A stretch of DNA of 37,139 nt, taken from positions 1 through 37,139 of the IMG/VR virus record IMGVR_UViG_3300024428_000009, one strand, 5' to 3'. Numbering within the stretch: position 1 is the stretch's first letter; each line of letters begins with the position of its first letter. Source of the stretch: a virus. Shown here one piece after another: positions 1-6,945 of this stretch. The position numbers and the translations under genes are program-made. The notes beneath the pieces were generated by a model. The model saw nothing but the letters and a program-made list of their open reading frames with translations, was not told where the DNA came from and did no database searches.

Positions 1-1
1 T

Positions 2-505
2 GTTATGTTGTTTGATATTACAGGAAACTCTAATACAACAACTGTTGATCAAGGTAGTACATCAGGCGCAGATGATAATAGAGTTGAGTTTGATATTAAT
101 GGTGACACTAATGTATTAAGCGTCACGCAAAATCATAACAACGGTATAGGAACTAATGGACACTTCTTTGCATTAGATTTAGATGGTGACAACAACAATG
201 TTTTAGCAAGTCAACTCAATGACGGAGATAAAAAAGCATTTCTAAGTGTACAAGGTGACGATAACGACATTGACCTAATACAACAGGGTGCAGGTTCACA
301 CTATGCAGAAATTGCTGTTGGCAGTGATCAAACTGTTGACATCACACAAGACGGCAGTGGACAACATAACGCTTCGGTATCTATGACAGGGTTTAGTGCA
401 ACACTTGACCTTGATCAATCTGGTTCAACAAATCAAACATATTCATTAAATCAAAACTGCCTTAACGCAAATGGTTGTGGTACAACTACTGTAAACCAAC
501 AGTAA
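2..505 (+). CDS. Curlin-repeat-like protein (5' end outside window)
   Basis: The reading frame is open to the left edge, so the gene is 5'-truncated; the first in-window ATG is at 5. The visible 166 residues are rich in Asn, Gln, Asp, Gly, Ser and Thr, with almost no Lys or Arg. They carry an irregular repeat of alternating hydrophobic and polar residues ending in Q..G..N (for example VDITQDGSGQHN, LDLDQSGSTNQ), like the curlin repeats of CsgA/CsgB amyloid subunits. A C.....C pair sits near the C-terminus. Curli-related genes are, from memory, known in pelagimyophages. Surface or virion display is inference; a beta-solenoid fibre protein is the alternative. Confidence 0.5.
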   Translation, partial: VMLFDITGNSNTTTVDQGSTSGADDNRVEFDINGDTNVLSVTQNHNNGIGTNGHFFALDLDGDNNNVLASQLNDGDKKAFLSVQGDDNDIDLIQQGAGSHYAEIAVGSDQTVDITQDGSGQHNASVSMTGFSATLDLDQSGSTNQTYSLNQNCLNANGCGTTTVNQQ

Positions 506-512
506 TAAATAC
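505..512 (+). promoter_or_regulatory. T4-type late promoter motif ATAAATAC
   Basis: ATAAATAC lies three bases before the ATG at 516. It matches the T4 late -10 consensus TATAAATA, and no -35 is needed in that system. The predicted transcription start falls on or next to the ATG. Confidence 0.45.
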
Positions 513-515
513 AGT

Positions 516-944
516 ATGGAACAAAAAAGTCGTTGGCAACGATTCAAAGAATGGTGGACTATTGATCACGTTGTTGATCTTTGTGTTGATGCTTTACTTT
601 TGATATGGGAAGTAGTTTCAAGTCCTATTCTTATTGTTGTTAGAATCATTAGACACTTTATAGGTGATTGGTTTGTTGGCGGACTAAAACGTATTGCAAG
701 AGCAATAGTACATTGGTTTGCACGTAAACGTGAATATCGCAAAGCACATGGTCACGGAATACTTAGGACCTATTGGTGGTTAATTTTATTAAGTCCTTTT
801 ATATTTTTTATCTTGTTTATTTTCCTTGCAATTATTACTGGCGTTTCTCAAGACCTTTCTGTGATGTTAGAATTACTAATACGAGGGTGTGAGTCACTTC
901 AGCCTGGGGCAGAACAATACTGGTGTAATACTGATTTGTGGTAA
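516..944 (+). CDS. Small membrane protein, unknown
   Basis: 142 residues. The N-terminus is Trp/Lys/Arg-rich and amphipathic. A hydrophobic segment spans about residues 22-48, a basic linker with several Arg and Lys follows (about 57-77), and a strong Trp/Phe/Ile/Leu transmembrane segment spans about 85-110. The short tail has two Cys. The ATG follows a late-promoter motif by three bases and there is no Shine-Dalgarno, so translation may start on a leaderless message. I do not recognise a family. Position after the curlin-like gene suggests an inner-membrane partner, but that is only a neighbour argument. Confidence 0.6.
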   Translation: MEQKSRWQRFKEWWTIDHVVDLCVDALLLIWEVVSSPILIVVRIIRHFIGDWFVGGLKRIARAIVHWFARKREYRKAHGHGILRTYWWLILLSPFIFFILFIFLAIITGVSQDLSVMLELLIRGCESLQPGAEQYWCNTDLW

Positions 945-948
945 ATAC
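941..948 (+). promoter_or_regulatory. Late promoter motif GTAAATAC
   Basis: GTAAATAC overlaps the stop codon of the preceding gene and lies about 40 bases before the apparent start of the next coding frame. It matches the late motif seen before other genes in this window. Confidence 0.35.
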
Positions 949-1008
949 AAATAGCAGGGATAGGGCACCTGTAGAAAGTAGGGCATTATAATAGATCCAA
1001 TAAGTGCA

Positions 1009-1470
1009 GTGATGGCCGCTACAACAGCGTTCAGCACCGTAAAGAAGTTTGTTGCCGCAGGGCAAGAGTTTGAACAAGTAGCAGGACAACTTGGCAAATG
1101 GTATACTGCTGTGTCTGATTTTAGACACGCACAACAAGAACAAAAGAAACCTCCAATATTCAAAAAATTATTTGCCGCTGGCAGTGTTGAAGAAGAAGCA
1201 CTTAATTTACTAATACAAGAAAAGAAAATTATGGAACAAGAAAAAGAACTTGCCATACTTCTCAATTTGCGTTTTGGTCATGGTACTATGGACGAACTCA
1301 AAGAAATGCGTCGAAGCATAAGAAAGAAAAGAGAACAAACTGTTTATAAACAAATGCAACGTAGGAAAGCATTGATAGAAGCAATATCAATCGCTGGCTT
1401 ATGTGTATTTTGTCTTCTTATGTTAGGCGGCTTATTATACTTTATTGCGAAAGCGAAAGGAATGATATAG
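1009..1470 (+). CDS. Conserved T4-like marine phage protein with C-terminal TM (IDPISA family)
   Basis: About 153 residues from the GTG/ATG pair at 1009/1012. The frame is open upstream to 982 and encodes IDPISAV directly before that ATG; marine myovirus homologues, as I recall, begin MIDPISA. The true start may therefore be a non-AUG codon (ATA at 988 or 991, or ATT at 985). The middle is a charged helical, coiled-coil-like region (about 65-125), followed by one transmembrane helix (about 128-147). A short AGTAGGG lies before 985. Function is unknown; a membrane-anchored or virion protein is plausible. The end is firm and the start uncertain. Confidence 0.7.
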   Translation: MMAATTAFSTVKKFVAAGQEFEQVAGQLGKWYTAVSDFRHAQQEQKKPPIFKKLFAAGSVEEEALNLLIQEKKIMEQEKELAILLNLRFGHGTMDELKEMRRSIRKKREQTVYKQMQRRKALIEAISIAGLCVFCLLMLGGLLYFIAKAKGMI

Positions 1471-1475
1471 AGTAA

Positions 1476-1778
1476 ATGAAATACACCTATCAGGATTATG
1501 TTTTCGAACATGGTGGCGGTAAAAGTAAATTGTATAAAAATGGACTGCTACTGTTTCACGGAAACTCTTGGACAGGTATTAATATGTTTATAAGTCATAC
1601 GGCTCGTGCAGAACCAGTCCTTGAGATGTTTAGAGCACAATTAGAACAACGTGAAGAAATCAAATTAAAAGCAGAAGCAAAGAAACCAAAAGAACCAGAA
1701 CCACCTGTAATAGAAGAGCCAAAGAAGAAGCCAGTAGTTAGACGCCCAGGACGTGATATAGGTAGAATAGTACGTTGA
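1476..1778 (+). CDS. Hypothetical protein with Pro/Lys/Glu-rich tail
   Basis: 100 residues, ATG six bases after the previous stop. The first 50 residues look globular (YTYQDYVFEHGGGKSKLYKN, then a GNSW segment). From about residue 57 it becomes a charged helix and then a Pro/Glu/Lys-rich disordered tail ending in Arg-rich RRPGRDIGRIVR. I recognise no family. The spacing suggests translation coupled to its neighbours. A basic tail could bind nucleic acid or membrane phosphate, which is inference only. Confidence 0.6.
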   Translation: MKYTYQDYVFEHGGGKSKLYKNGLLLFHGNSWTGINMFISHTARAEPVLEMFRAQLEQREEIKLKAEAKKPKEPEPPVIEEPKKKPVVRRPGRDIGRIVR

Positions 1779-1993
1779 TACATGCATTTATATTAGTAGT
1801 ATTGATTGGTGGAGACTTACAACCATCACCTATGTATTTTAGAAGTATTGATGTGTGTCAATACTATGCTAAACGCATACCAAGACAGTATGGAAACTAT
1901 TCACACAGTAGTTTAGTACCTCCAGAGCATAGAATAACTGCTTATTGTAAGCCTACAAAAGTCCAGGACGGACCTTACATATACGATCATTGA
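1775..1993 (+). CDS. Small Cys-containing protein with hydrophobic N-terminus
   Basis: 72 residues from a TTG start that overlaps the upstream stop by four bases (TTGA). A hydrophobic strand at the N-terminus (IHAFILVVLIGG) is followed by a Cys near residue 28 and a YC pair near 58. The same plan is seen at 9699 and 13382: hydrophobic start, a Cys after about 30 residues, and an aromatic-x-Cys or YxC segment. They may be members of one small phage family. Function is unknown. With so short a hydrophobic stretch, a signal peptide is possible but not clear. Confidence 0.5.
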   Translation: MIHAFILVVLIGGDLQPSPMYFRSIDVCQYYAKRIPRQYGNYSHSSLVPPEHRITAYCKPTKVQDGPYIYDH

Positions 1994-2035
1994 GCCAAAA
2001 AAAACCGCCCATCTTATTTCTAAGTGGACGAACAT

Positions 2036-2095
2036 GTTGGCGCCTTCTCCCAACTTGCGAATTCTGTAGTTGGATTGCCCTCACGCTCCAACTAC
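2036..2095 (+). terminator. Two hairpins in a 200-base gap; probable terminator
   Basis: The gap 1994-2202 has a 5-bp hairpin (GTTGG 2036-2040 with CCAAC 2050-2054). It also has a perfect 9-bp hairpin (GTAGTTGGA 2066-2074 with TCCAACTAC 2087-2095), followed by the A/T run TATTATTTATT. The T-tract is imperfect, so termination is likely but not certain. GTTGG and CCAAC can also pair across the two hairpins, giving alternative folds. The rest of the gap holds the promoter at 2141. Confidence 0.5.
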
Positions 2096-2140
2096 TATTA
2101 TTTATTGAGTAGATAAGTATTTTAAGTACTCGGATAATAC

Positions 2141-2169
2141 TTGACATTTGGTGTACAATACTATATAAT
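2141..2169 (+). promoter_or_regulatory. Sigma70 promoter TTGACA-N17-TATAAT
   Basis: Perfect -35 (2141-2146) and -10 (2164-2169) with a 17-bp spacer, pointing at the metallopeptidase gene. A late-type motif, GTAAATAA (2183-2190), lies in the leader, so the gene may be transcribed both early and late. Confidence 0.85.
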
Positions 2170-2202
2170 ACATATAACGATCGTAAATAAAAGGGTTACA
2201 AA

Positions 2203-2703
2203 ATGTTCTTAAACATCACAGGCGGCACAAAGAAAGAACGTGCATTAGTGGAAAGTTTGACTGTATTTTCAGGCTATTACCTAATGACAGACGCAACTGC
2301 TGACAAGTTAGAAATAGACATAGAACTCATAAACAATCTGTATAAAACTGAAGGTAATCTTGCTGATGTAGTATATGAGGATAGTAATCACAGACCTAAG
2401 GAATTCACAATACGTGTTGATAAGAGTTACTCTTTGCGTAGAATGTTAGAGTCAATAGCACACGAAATGGTACACGTTTCACAGTTTGCAACAGGACGTT
2501 GGGTAGAATTGGAGACCACAAAAACTACAAGATTTGATGGTAAGGAATATAAAAAGTTACCAAATTATTGGGACCGTCCTTGGGAGATAGAAGCACATGG
2601 GCGTGAAGTGGGTCTTTTCTTACAGTGGGTAGAAAAGGAAGGATTACAGAAAAAGCCATGGGCGTGGGACGACTTGGATAAGTACAAAGAAGCATATGAG
2701 TAA
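2203..2703 (+). CDS. Putative zinc metallopeptidase (HEXXH)
   Basis: 166 residues. The motif AHEMVHVSQ (HEXXH, residues 87-91) is the zinc-binding and catalytic motif of zincin metallopeptidases. A Glu-rich segment, WEIEAHGRE (127-135), about 40 residues later could supply the third ligand. The size and the helix-based HEXXH resemble SprT-like and minigluzincin-type phage peptidases. It is first behind a strong sigma70 promoter and overlaps the ClpP-like gene by eight bases (ATGAGTAA). This suggests a co-translated proteolysis pair. The substrate is unknown. The motif is seen; catalytic activity is inferred. Confidence 0.65.
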   Translation: MFLNITGGTKKERALVESLTVFSGYYLMTDATADKLEIDIELINNLYKTEGNLADVVYEDSNHRPKEFTIRVDKSYSLRRMLESIAHEMVHVSQFATGRWVELETTKTTRFDGKEYKKLPNYWDRPWEIEAHGREVGLFLQWVEKEGLQKKPWAWDDLDKYKEAYE

Positions 2704-3262
2704 ACAGAACGAATTCTTTTCAGCCGCTGATGCTATAGATCGTAATCTACTTGATAACGACATTCACTATCTCACTGGAGAAATCACAAGTGAAAATGTC
2801 AGTGAAACTATCAAATGGATCATAAGTGCAAATTTAGTCAAAAAACCAAAACGTACACTTCAATTGTATATCAATACCCCAGGCGGAGATCTCTATGAGA
2901 TGTTTGCTCTTATTGATGTAATGAAGAACAGTTATCACAACATAAGCACTATAGGAATTGGTGCAGTTATGAGTGCAGGATTTTTAATCTTTGCAAGTGG
3001 TAAAGAAGGACAACGATATATTGGTAAAAATGCAGGTAGCATGAATCATCAACACAGTGATAATATGGATGCCAAAATGCATGACATCAAAGCACAAATG
3101 AAAGAGAACCAAAACTGCGAAACAAGATGTATGCAAATATTACGTGACGCAACTGGCATGACTATACAAGAAGTTCGTAATAAGTTTATCAAAAACCCTT
3201 CAGACCAATACTACACAGCCAAACAAATGGTTGACCTTAACATCGCAGATCATATCCTATAA
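2696..3262 (+). CDS. clpP: Divergent ClpP-like serine protease
   Basis: 188 residues of the ClpP/crotonase fold. Family landmarks are LQLYINTPGGD, the nucleophile Ser93 in GAVMSAGF, His118 in MNHQH, and Asp170 in the NPSDQYYTAKQ segment that replaces the usual RD..MSA.EA. The full Ser-His-Asp triad is kept, but the surrounding sequence is far from bacterial ClpP and from the second ClpP at 6938. The N-terminal axial-loop region differs too. ClpP needs an AAA+ partner (ClpX or ClpA), presumably from the host. It may form its own or mixed barrels, or act alone on short peptides such as prohead fragments; that is inference. Confidence 0.85.
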   Translation: MSKQNEFFSAADAIDRNLLDNDIHYLTGEITSENVSETIKWIISANLVKKPKRTLQLYINTPGGDLYEMFALIDVMKNSYHNISTIGIGAVMSAGFLIFASGKEGQRYIGKNAGSMNHQHSDNMDAKMHDIKAQMKENQNCETRCMQILRDATGMTIQEVRNKFIKNPSDQYYTAKQMVDLNIADHIL

Positions 3263-3277
3263 TTGGTAATTTTTTAC

Positions 3278-3306
3278 TTGACTTTTTGATAACAAGGTAG
3301 TATACT
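3278..3306 (+). promoter_or_regulatory. Sigma70 promoter TTGACT-N17-TATACT
   Basis: TTGACT (3278-3283), a 17-bp spacer and TATACT (3301-3306), followed by the gene at 3344 with an AAGG ribosome site. Confidence 0.75.
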
Positions 3307-3343
3307 ATTGTTATAATTTAGACTTGAAAGGCACAATATAGGC

Positions 3344-4033
3344 ATGGAACACTTATTTGATACAACAGAAGTATTAGCGAGAGCATTCGCGGCATATAGA
3401 ATTAACAAAGAAGTTGTTAAGGACACACGTAGGTTCTCTGAGGATACTCCTACTTTGTTTTCTAACAAAGATATTTTAACGAACTGTCTTCAAAACACAG
3501 GTCCTACAGACTTTATCGTAGGAACATACAAGACGTTACCAGAAGATTATGAAAACGTTAAAGAGGCTGTTGCATTCATAAACAAGGATACCGCACTACA
3601 ACAAATTGCAGGCACAATGAGTAACTTTATGGAAACACTTGTAGCACATATGAATAGTAAAGTAATACCAGCACGTGAGTTTGGTGTTGTTGCATTGTTA
3701 CCAAAAGTATACTTTGAACAAAAGCATAAGAAAACTTATAAGAAACAGATTAAACAATCATTTGGTGAAAGCAAACATATTGGCTTACCAGGTGAAGTAA
3801 TTACTGGCGAACTAACAGTGAACGAAATTAAATGGGTTGACAAATTTGGTTGTCATGTTATTAACGGCAACATGGGTGATAACCTTGTTTCGTTCTTTAA
3901 GGATTTTAAACCTGAGGCTGTACTGCCCAAAGTTAATGATGTAATAAAAGTAAAAGCAAAAGTAAAAAGACACGGCGAAAACTTTATTACAAAGTTACCA
4001 GAAACACAATTAAACTATGTTAGATTCAGTTAA
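3344..4033 (+). CDS. Unknown protein with OB-fold-like C-terminus
   Basis: 229 residues. The C-terminal 80 residues (GELTVNEIKWVDKFGCHVI ... NDVIKVKAKVKRHGENF ... ETQLNYVRF) follow the strand pattern of single-stranded nucleic-acid-binding OB folds. In particular the VKRH ... TQLNYV ending resembles the tails of many phage replication-associated proteins. The N-terminal 150 residues are helical and charged, with no motif I recognise. It has its own sigma70 promoter, fitting early expression and a role in DNA or RNA metabolism, but the assignment is inference. Confidence 0.6.
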   Translation: MEHLFDTTEVLARAFAAYRINKEVVKDTRRFSEDTPTLFSNKDILTNCLQNTGPTDFIVGTYKTLPEDYENVKEAVAFINKDTALQQIAGTMSNFMETLVAHMNSKVIPAREFGVVALLPKVYFEQKHKKTYKKQIKQSFGESKHIGLPGEVITGELTVNEIKWVDKFGCHVINGNMGDNLVSFFKDFKPEAVLPKVNDVIKVKAKVKRHGENFITKLPETQLNYVRFS

Positions 4034-4076
4034 GTATATGCAGTACAATATGAAACATTTCGAAGAGGAGAACTAT

Positions 4077-4298
4077 ATGTCTAAAAAAGTTGACCCTGCA
4101 GACTTGGTAGTATTCGAGGATAGTTTAGAGGACGGAGATTGGGGTTTAATCTTTGGTCCAGATGGAGAATTGAAAGGATTGTTTATTCCTGAAGGCAAAG
4201 AGGAACAAATGGTTCCAGAATCAATAATCAAAATCTGTCAGACTTTTTATGGTGTAGATTTGACAGACGATGATAACACAAATAAAACACTACACTAA
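4077..4298 (+). CDS. Small acidic protein, unknown
   Basis: 73 residues. The ATG at 4077 is chosen over an in-frame ATG at 4017, because GAGGAG sits at ideal distance before 4077 and the earlier start would run into the preceding gene. The protein is strongly acidic (Asp and Glu throughout) with segments such as GDWGLIFGPDGELKGLFIP and ends in an Asp-rich tail. I do not recognise it. It is immediately upstream of bS21. Acidic small phage proteins often act as inhibitors or DNA mimics, but nothing here shows this. Confidence 0.65.
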   Translation: MSKKVDPADLVVFEDSLEDGDWGLIFGPDGELKGLFIPEGKEEQMVPESIIKICQTFYGVDLTDDDNTNKTLH

Positions 4299-4316
4299 AA
4301 CTTATAAAGGAGATAA

Positions 4317-4514
4317 ATGGAAATAATCGTAAGAAATAATAACGTTGAAAAAGCACTAAGGCTTATGAAACGTAAAATGAAAAAGAATGGCATGATGCAA
4401 GAACTCAAAGATAGACAGTACTATCAGAAGCCAAGCGAGAAAAGACGTGAAGCCAAGAAGCGTGGTATTGCCAGACGTAAAAAGGAACAAAGAATTGCAG
4501 ACCTCAACAGATAG
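4317..4514 (+). CDS. rpsU: Ribosomal protein bS21
   Basis: 65 residues, the usual length for bS21. Family features are VRNNNVEKALRLMKRKMKK, a YYQKPSEKRREAKKRG segment and a basic helical tail. bS21 sits next to the anti-Shine-Dalgarno end of 16S rRNA and aids initiation on natural mRNAs. Phage copies are known in marine phages and are thought to replace the host subunit and favour phage messages. The gene has one of the strongest ribosome sites in the window (AAAGGAG, spaced about 5 from the ATG). It overlaps the next gene by 20 bases. Confidence 0.92.
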   Translation: MEIIVRNNNVEKALRLMKRKMKKNGMMQELKDRQYYQKPSEKRREAKKRGIARRKKEQRIADLNR

Positions 4515-5262
4515 AAGATTTAAGTATAACGGTCACGGGTGGACTGAAGAAACAAAAGGATATGAAATACGTAAGCCTTTTGGACCTTGCCTTTATTTTG
4601 GAAAGTTCACAGATGACGAAGTAACGTTTTTACGAAAACTATCTGACGATGCACGTTCTATGAAAGACCCTATGGGCAAAAGTCTAAGCGGTAACATCGC
4701 CGGCCAATATGATATGAAGAATGTTGGTACACCAGAAGAACAAAAACAATTTATCGACTTGATGGCAGAACACTGCAACAATTATATTCGCAGTGGATTA
4801 CAGGTAAGCAACCTTGATGAAATGCCAAGCGAAGAAGATCACAATCTTGCAATACAACTATTAGGTTATCCTTGGGTTAACGTAACTAAAGCAGGTGAGT
4901 TTAATCCTATGCATACACACCCGAACAGTTTAATCAGTGCAAGTTTATACATTGACATTCCTGAAGTGATCAAAGAAGAAAAGAAGGAAGTAGAAGAATT
5001 TACAAATCAACCTGTACCAGGAGACATTACATTTTCTGGAGGATTGATTGATGATATATGGCAAAGCAGTGGAGTAAACTACACACCAACAACAGGTGAT
5101 TGTATTTTCTTTCCAGGCGCAATGCGTCATGCAGTATATCCTTATAAGAGTGATGTTGAAAGAGTTACTTTGAGTTTCAATATTGCTTCGTTTGGTTTTG
5201 TTAGCAAGACCAGAAATATAACGCAACCTTATAAAATGTGGTTTAACGATTATGACCGTTAA
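4495..5262 (+). CDS. 2OG-Fe(II) oxygenase (TIGR02466-like)
   Basis: About 255 residues from a TTG at 4495 preceded by AAAGGAA. A GTG at 4447 would overlap bS21 by 68 bases and is less likely. The core matches the phage 2OG-Fe(II) oxygenase family: iron ligands His140 and His142 in NPMHTHPNS, a strand with SASLYIDIP, then FFPGAMRHAVYP (His212), and Arg223 in ERVTLSFNI for 2-oxoglutarate. The iron site appears intact. Such enzymes hydroxylate protein residues or small molecules; the substrate is unknown. Related proteins lie at 24269 (intact) and 10475 (degenerate). Confidence 0.82.
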   Translation: MQTSTDRRFKYNGHGWTEETKGYEIRKPFGPCLYFGKFTDDEVTFLRKLSDDARSMKDPMGKSLSGNIAGQYDMKNVGTPEEQKQFIDLMAEHCNNYIRSGLQVSNLDEMPSEEDHNLAIQLLGYPWVNVTKAGEFNPMHTHPNSLISASLYIDIPEVIKEEKKEVEEFTNQPVPGDITFSGGLIDDIWQSSGVNYTPTTGDCIFFPGAMRHAVYPYKSDVERVTLSFNIASFGFVSKTRNITQPYKMWFNDYDR

Positions 5263-5980
5263 TGTATATTGGACAAGAGCGATTGCTCCTGGTAGTGGTG
5301 AAAGACATTTCATTAGTCCACTACGATTTCAAGAGCCTGAGTTCCTGCACAAGAATATAGATTACAAAGAATACCTTGGCCCGGCACTATTACATTGTCC
5401 TGGCATGGTAGAAGAAATGACTAAAACAGTTGTTATCAAGTCACCAGTAAGTGTTGACCTTGAATACAATGATGATGGACAATTAAAAGTATACAGACAA
5501 GATCCAGAGTTTGGAGCAATATTCTTTGGAGACCCACAAGGCAAGAACGGTGTTCACCAACTTGGCTTTGGTTACATATTTTTTGCAGACAAGCCTTTAA
5601 TGGCTACAAACTTACCACCGTATTATCATAACAACGGGTACACAGAGGCAGTCAATCCTTTATGTGGTAGTTATGACATTGGCAGATGGTTCCGTCCAGG
5701 TGTACGTCCTCTGTTCCAAAAGAAACCTGATGCAACACGTATTAGCATCAATGAAGGTGACCCATTAATGTATGTTAAGTTTAACACAGATGAAAAGATT
5801 AATCTTGTTGAGTTTGACGCACACGAGTTAGATCAATTAGGATTTCATAGTCCTATCAATGCTTGTATTACATTAAAGAATCAACTTCCACCTACACCTT
5901 TACACAAAGCATATGAATACTTTGACAATGCTCGTATGCGACAAAAAGTATTAAAGATTATCAAAAGGAATACAGTTTGA
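5252..5980 (+). CDS. Conserved marine-phage protein of unknown function
   Basis: 242 residues; the ATG overlaps the upstream stop region by 11 bases. Visible segments are a hydrophobic GFGYIFFADKPLMATNLPP, then NPLCGSYDIGRWFRPG, and MYVKFNTDEKINLVEF. These suggest a mostly beta fold. There is no signal peptide or membrane helix. It sits in a tight translational chain with the oxygenase upstream and the GNAT-like protein downstream. I recall similar hypothetical proteins in marine T4-like phages but no function. Confidence 0.7.
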   Translation: MTVNVYWTRAIAPGSGERHFISPLRFQEPEFLHKNIDYKEYLGPALLHCPGMVEEMTKTVVIKSPVSVDLEYNDDGQLKVYRQDPEFGAIFFGDPQGKNGVHQLGFGYIFFADKPLMATNLPPYYHNNGYTEAVNPLCGSYDIGRWFRPGVRPLFQKKPDATRISINEGDPLMYVKFNTDEKINLVEFDAHELDQLGFHSPINACITLKNQLPPTPLHKAYEYFDNARMRQKVLKIIKRNTV

Positions 5981-6468
5981 GCATGAAAAAATTTAAAGAT
6001 AATATTGATGACTTCTTCAAGTGGGTCAAAGGAACAGAACTTGTCGAACTCGATGATATTGATGTAAGTGAGGATCCTGTTAGACCGGAACTTACATTAG
6101 GTTTTAGAATTACAAAAGGACGTAAAATATTTGGATTAAAATACAACGATGAAATAGAAGCAATCGTTTGTATTGCACTATGCCCTGAAGTTCCATTTAC
6201 TGTAAGAGAAATGGATTACATGTCACAGGCGGCTAATCAAGAAGATCAAAGAGGTGAAATTGTAGTTGCATACACAGTTTGGTCACGTAAGCGTGGAGCA
6301 GGTAGAGAAATAATTACAAAATTAAGAGATTGGACTATTGCAAACAAGTTTAGTAGACTTGTTACACTGTCGCCATTAACACCTATGGCAACACATTTTC
6401 ATATTAAGAATGGAGCAAAGCAAGTCCATATTAATGATGAAACACAGAATTTCGAGTATAAACTATGA
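5977..6468 (+). CDS. GNAT-like acetyltransferase fold protein
   Basis: 163 residues from TTG at 5977, with AGGAA six bases upstream; an in-frame ATG at 5983 is the alternative. The second half has the GNAT order: strand GEIVVAYTVW, a basic turn SRKRGAGREIITKLRDW resembling the Q/RxxGxG/A acetyl-CoA pyrophosphate loop, helix, strand RLVTLSPLTP, then HFHIKNGAKQV like the GF...Y end of GNAT proteins. The acetyl-CoA loop is present but not canonical. Probable N-acetyltransferase with unknown target. Confidence 0.6.
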   Translation: MSMKKFKDNIDDFFKWVKGTELVELDDIDVSEDPVRPELTLGFRITKGRKIFGLKYNDEIEAIVCIALCPEVPFTVREMDYMSQAANQEDQRGEIVVAYTVWSRKRGAGREIITKLRDWTIANKFSRLVTLSPLTPMATHFHIKNGAKQVHINDETQNFEYKL

Positions 6469-6713
6469 ACTTCGAGTTTGAAGATTATAGAAAGCGACCA
6501 GAGCCAGAAGACATAGGGCAATGGCCGTTTTACTATGTTCCAGCAAGAATGGTAAAGGCGTATCTTTTTAAGATCTTTGTATTCTTTTATATACTGCCTA
6601 TTTTATTATTTGGAGGATGGTTCGGAAGTTTGGCAACATTTTTTCTTTACTTTGTAGTATGGGATGTGTTAGAATATTATAATATTAAAAAAAGGATATA
6701 CGATGGCGAATAG
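6465..6713 (+). CDS. Small membrane protein
   Basis: 82 residues; ATGA overlaps the upstream stop by four bases. A polar N-terminus with Tyr, Pro and acidic residues is followed by two adjacent hydrophobic segments (about 30-49 and 51-67) separated by GGWFGS, and a charged tail. Probable two-pass inner-membrane protein. No family recognised. It overlaps the next gene by 11 bases. Confidence 0.6.
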   Translation: MNFEFEDYRKRPEPEDIGQWPFYYVPARMVKAYLFKIFVFFYILPILLFGGWFGSLATFFLYFVVWDVLEYYNIKKRIYDGE

Positions 6714-6945
6714 CAGTGTTTACGAAAAGACTTGCATGGTTACATGCACAGACAACGATAAAGTTGTACAAGCGGAAGTTGATAACTTCAGAGAAAAAGA
6801 ATCATTGAATGTATTCATTGCAACAAACAAAATTCATATGAAGTGGAATGGTAGAAGTATCTACATAGGAAATCAGTTTGGATACGAGTTTACCACACCA
6901 GGACCAAAAGAAGTATATAGAACAAGGGAGGGGCGACATGCCTAA
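6703..6945 (+). CDS. Short conserved marine-phage protein
   Basis: 80 residues with AAAAGGA before the ATG. The sequence has a beta-rich look, with [27 protein letters not shown] and [23 protein letters not shown] very similar small protein ending in EFTTPGPK is common in marine T4-like phages, from memory, with no known role. It ends inside the start of the second clpP (eight-base overlap), so the two are likely co-expressed. Confidence 0.65.
   Translation: MANSSVYEKTCMVTCTDNDKVVQAEVDNFREKESLNVFIATNKIHMKWNGRSIYIGNQFGYEFTTPGPKEVYRTREGRHA

Noticed and set aside
4447-4494. GTG start 16 codons upstream for the 2OG oxygenase
   Set aside because: It would overlap bS21 by 68 bases, and the TTG at 4495 has a well-spaced AAAGGAA.
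6878-6937. Upstream start for the canonical ClpP
   Set aside because: The extension lies inside the previous gene. The ATG at 6938 has GGGAGGGG and gives the usual mature N-terminus.
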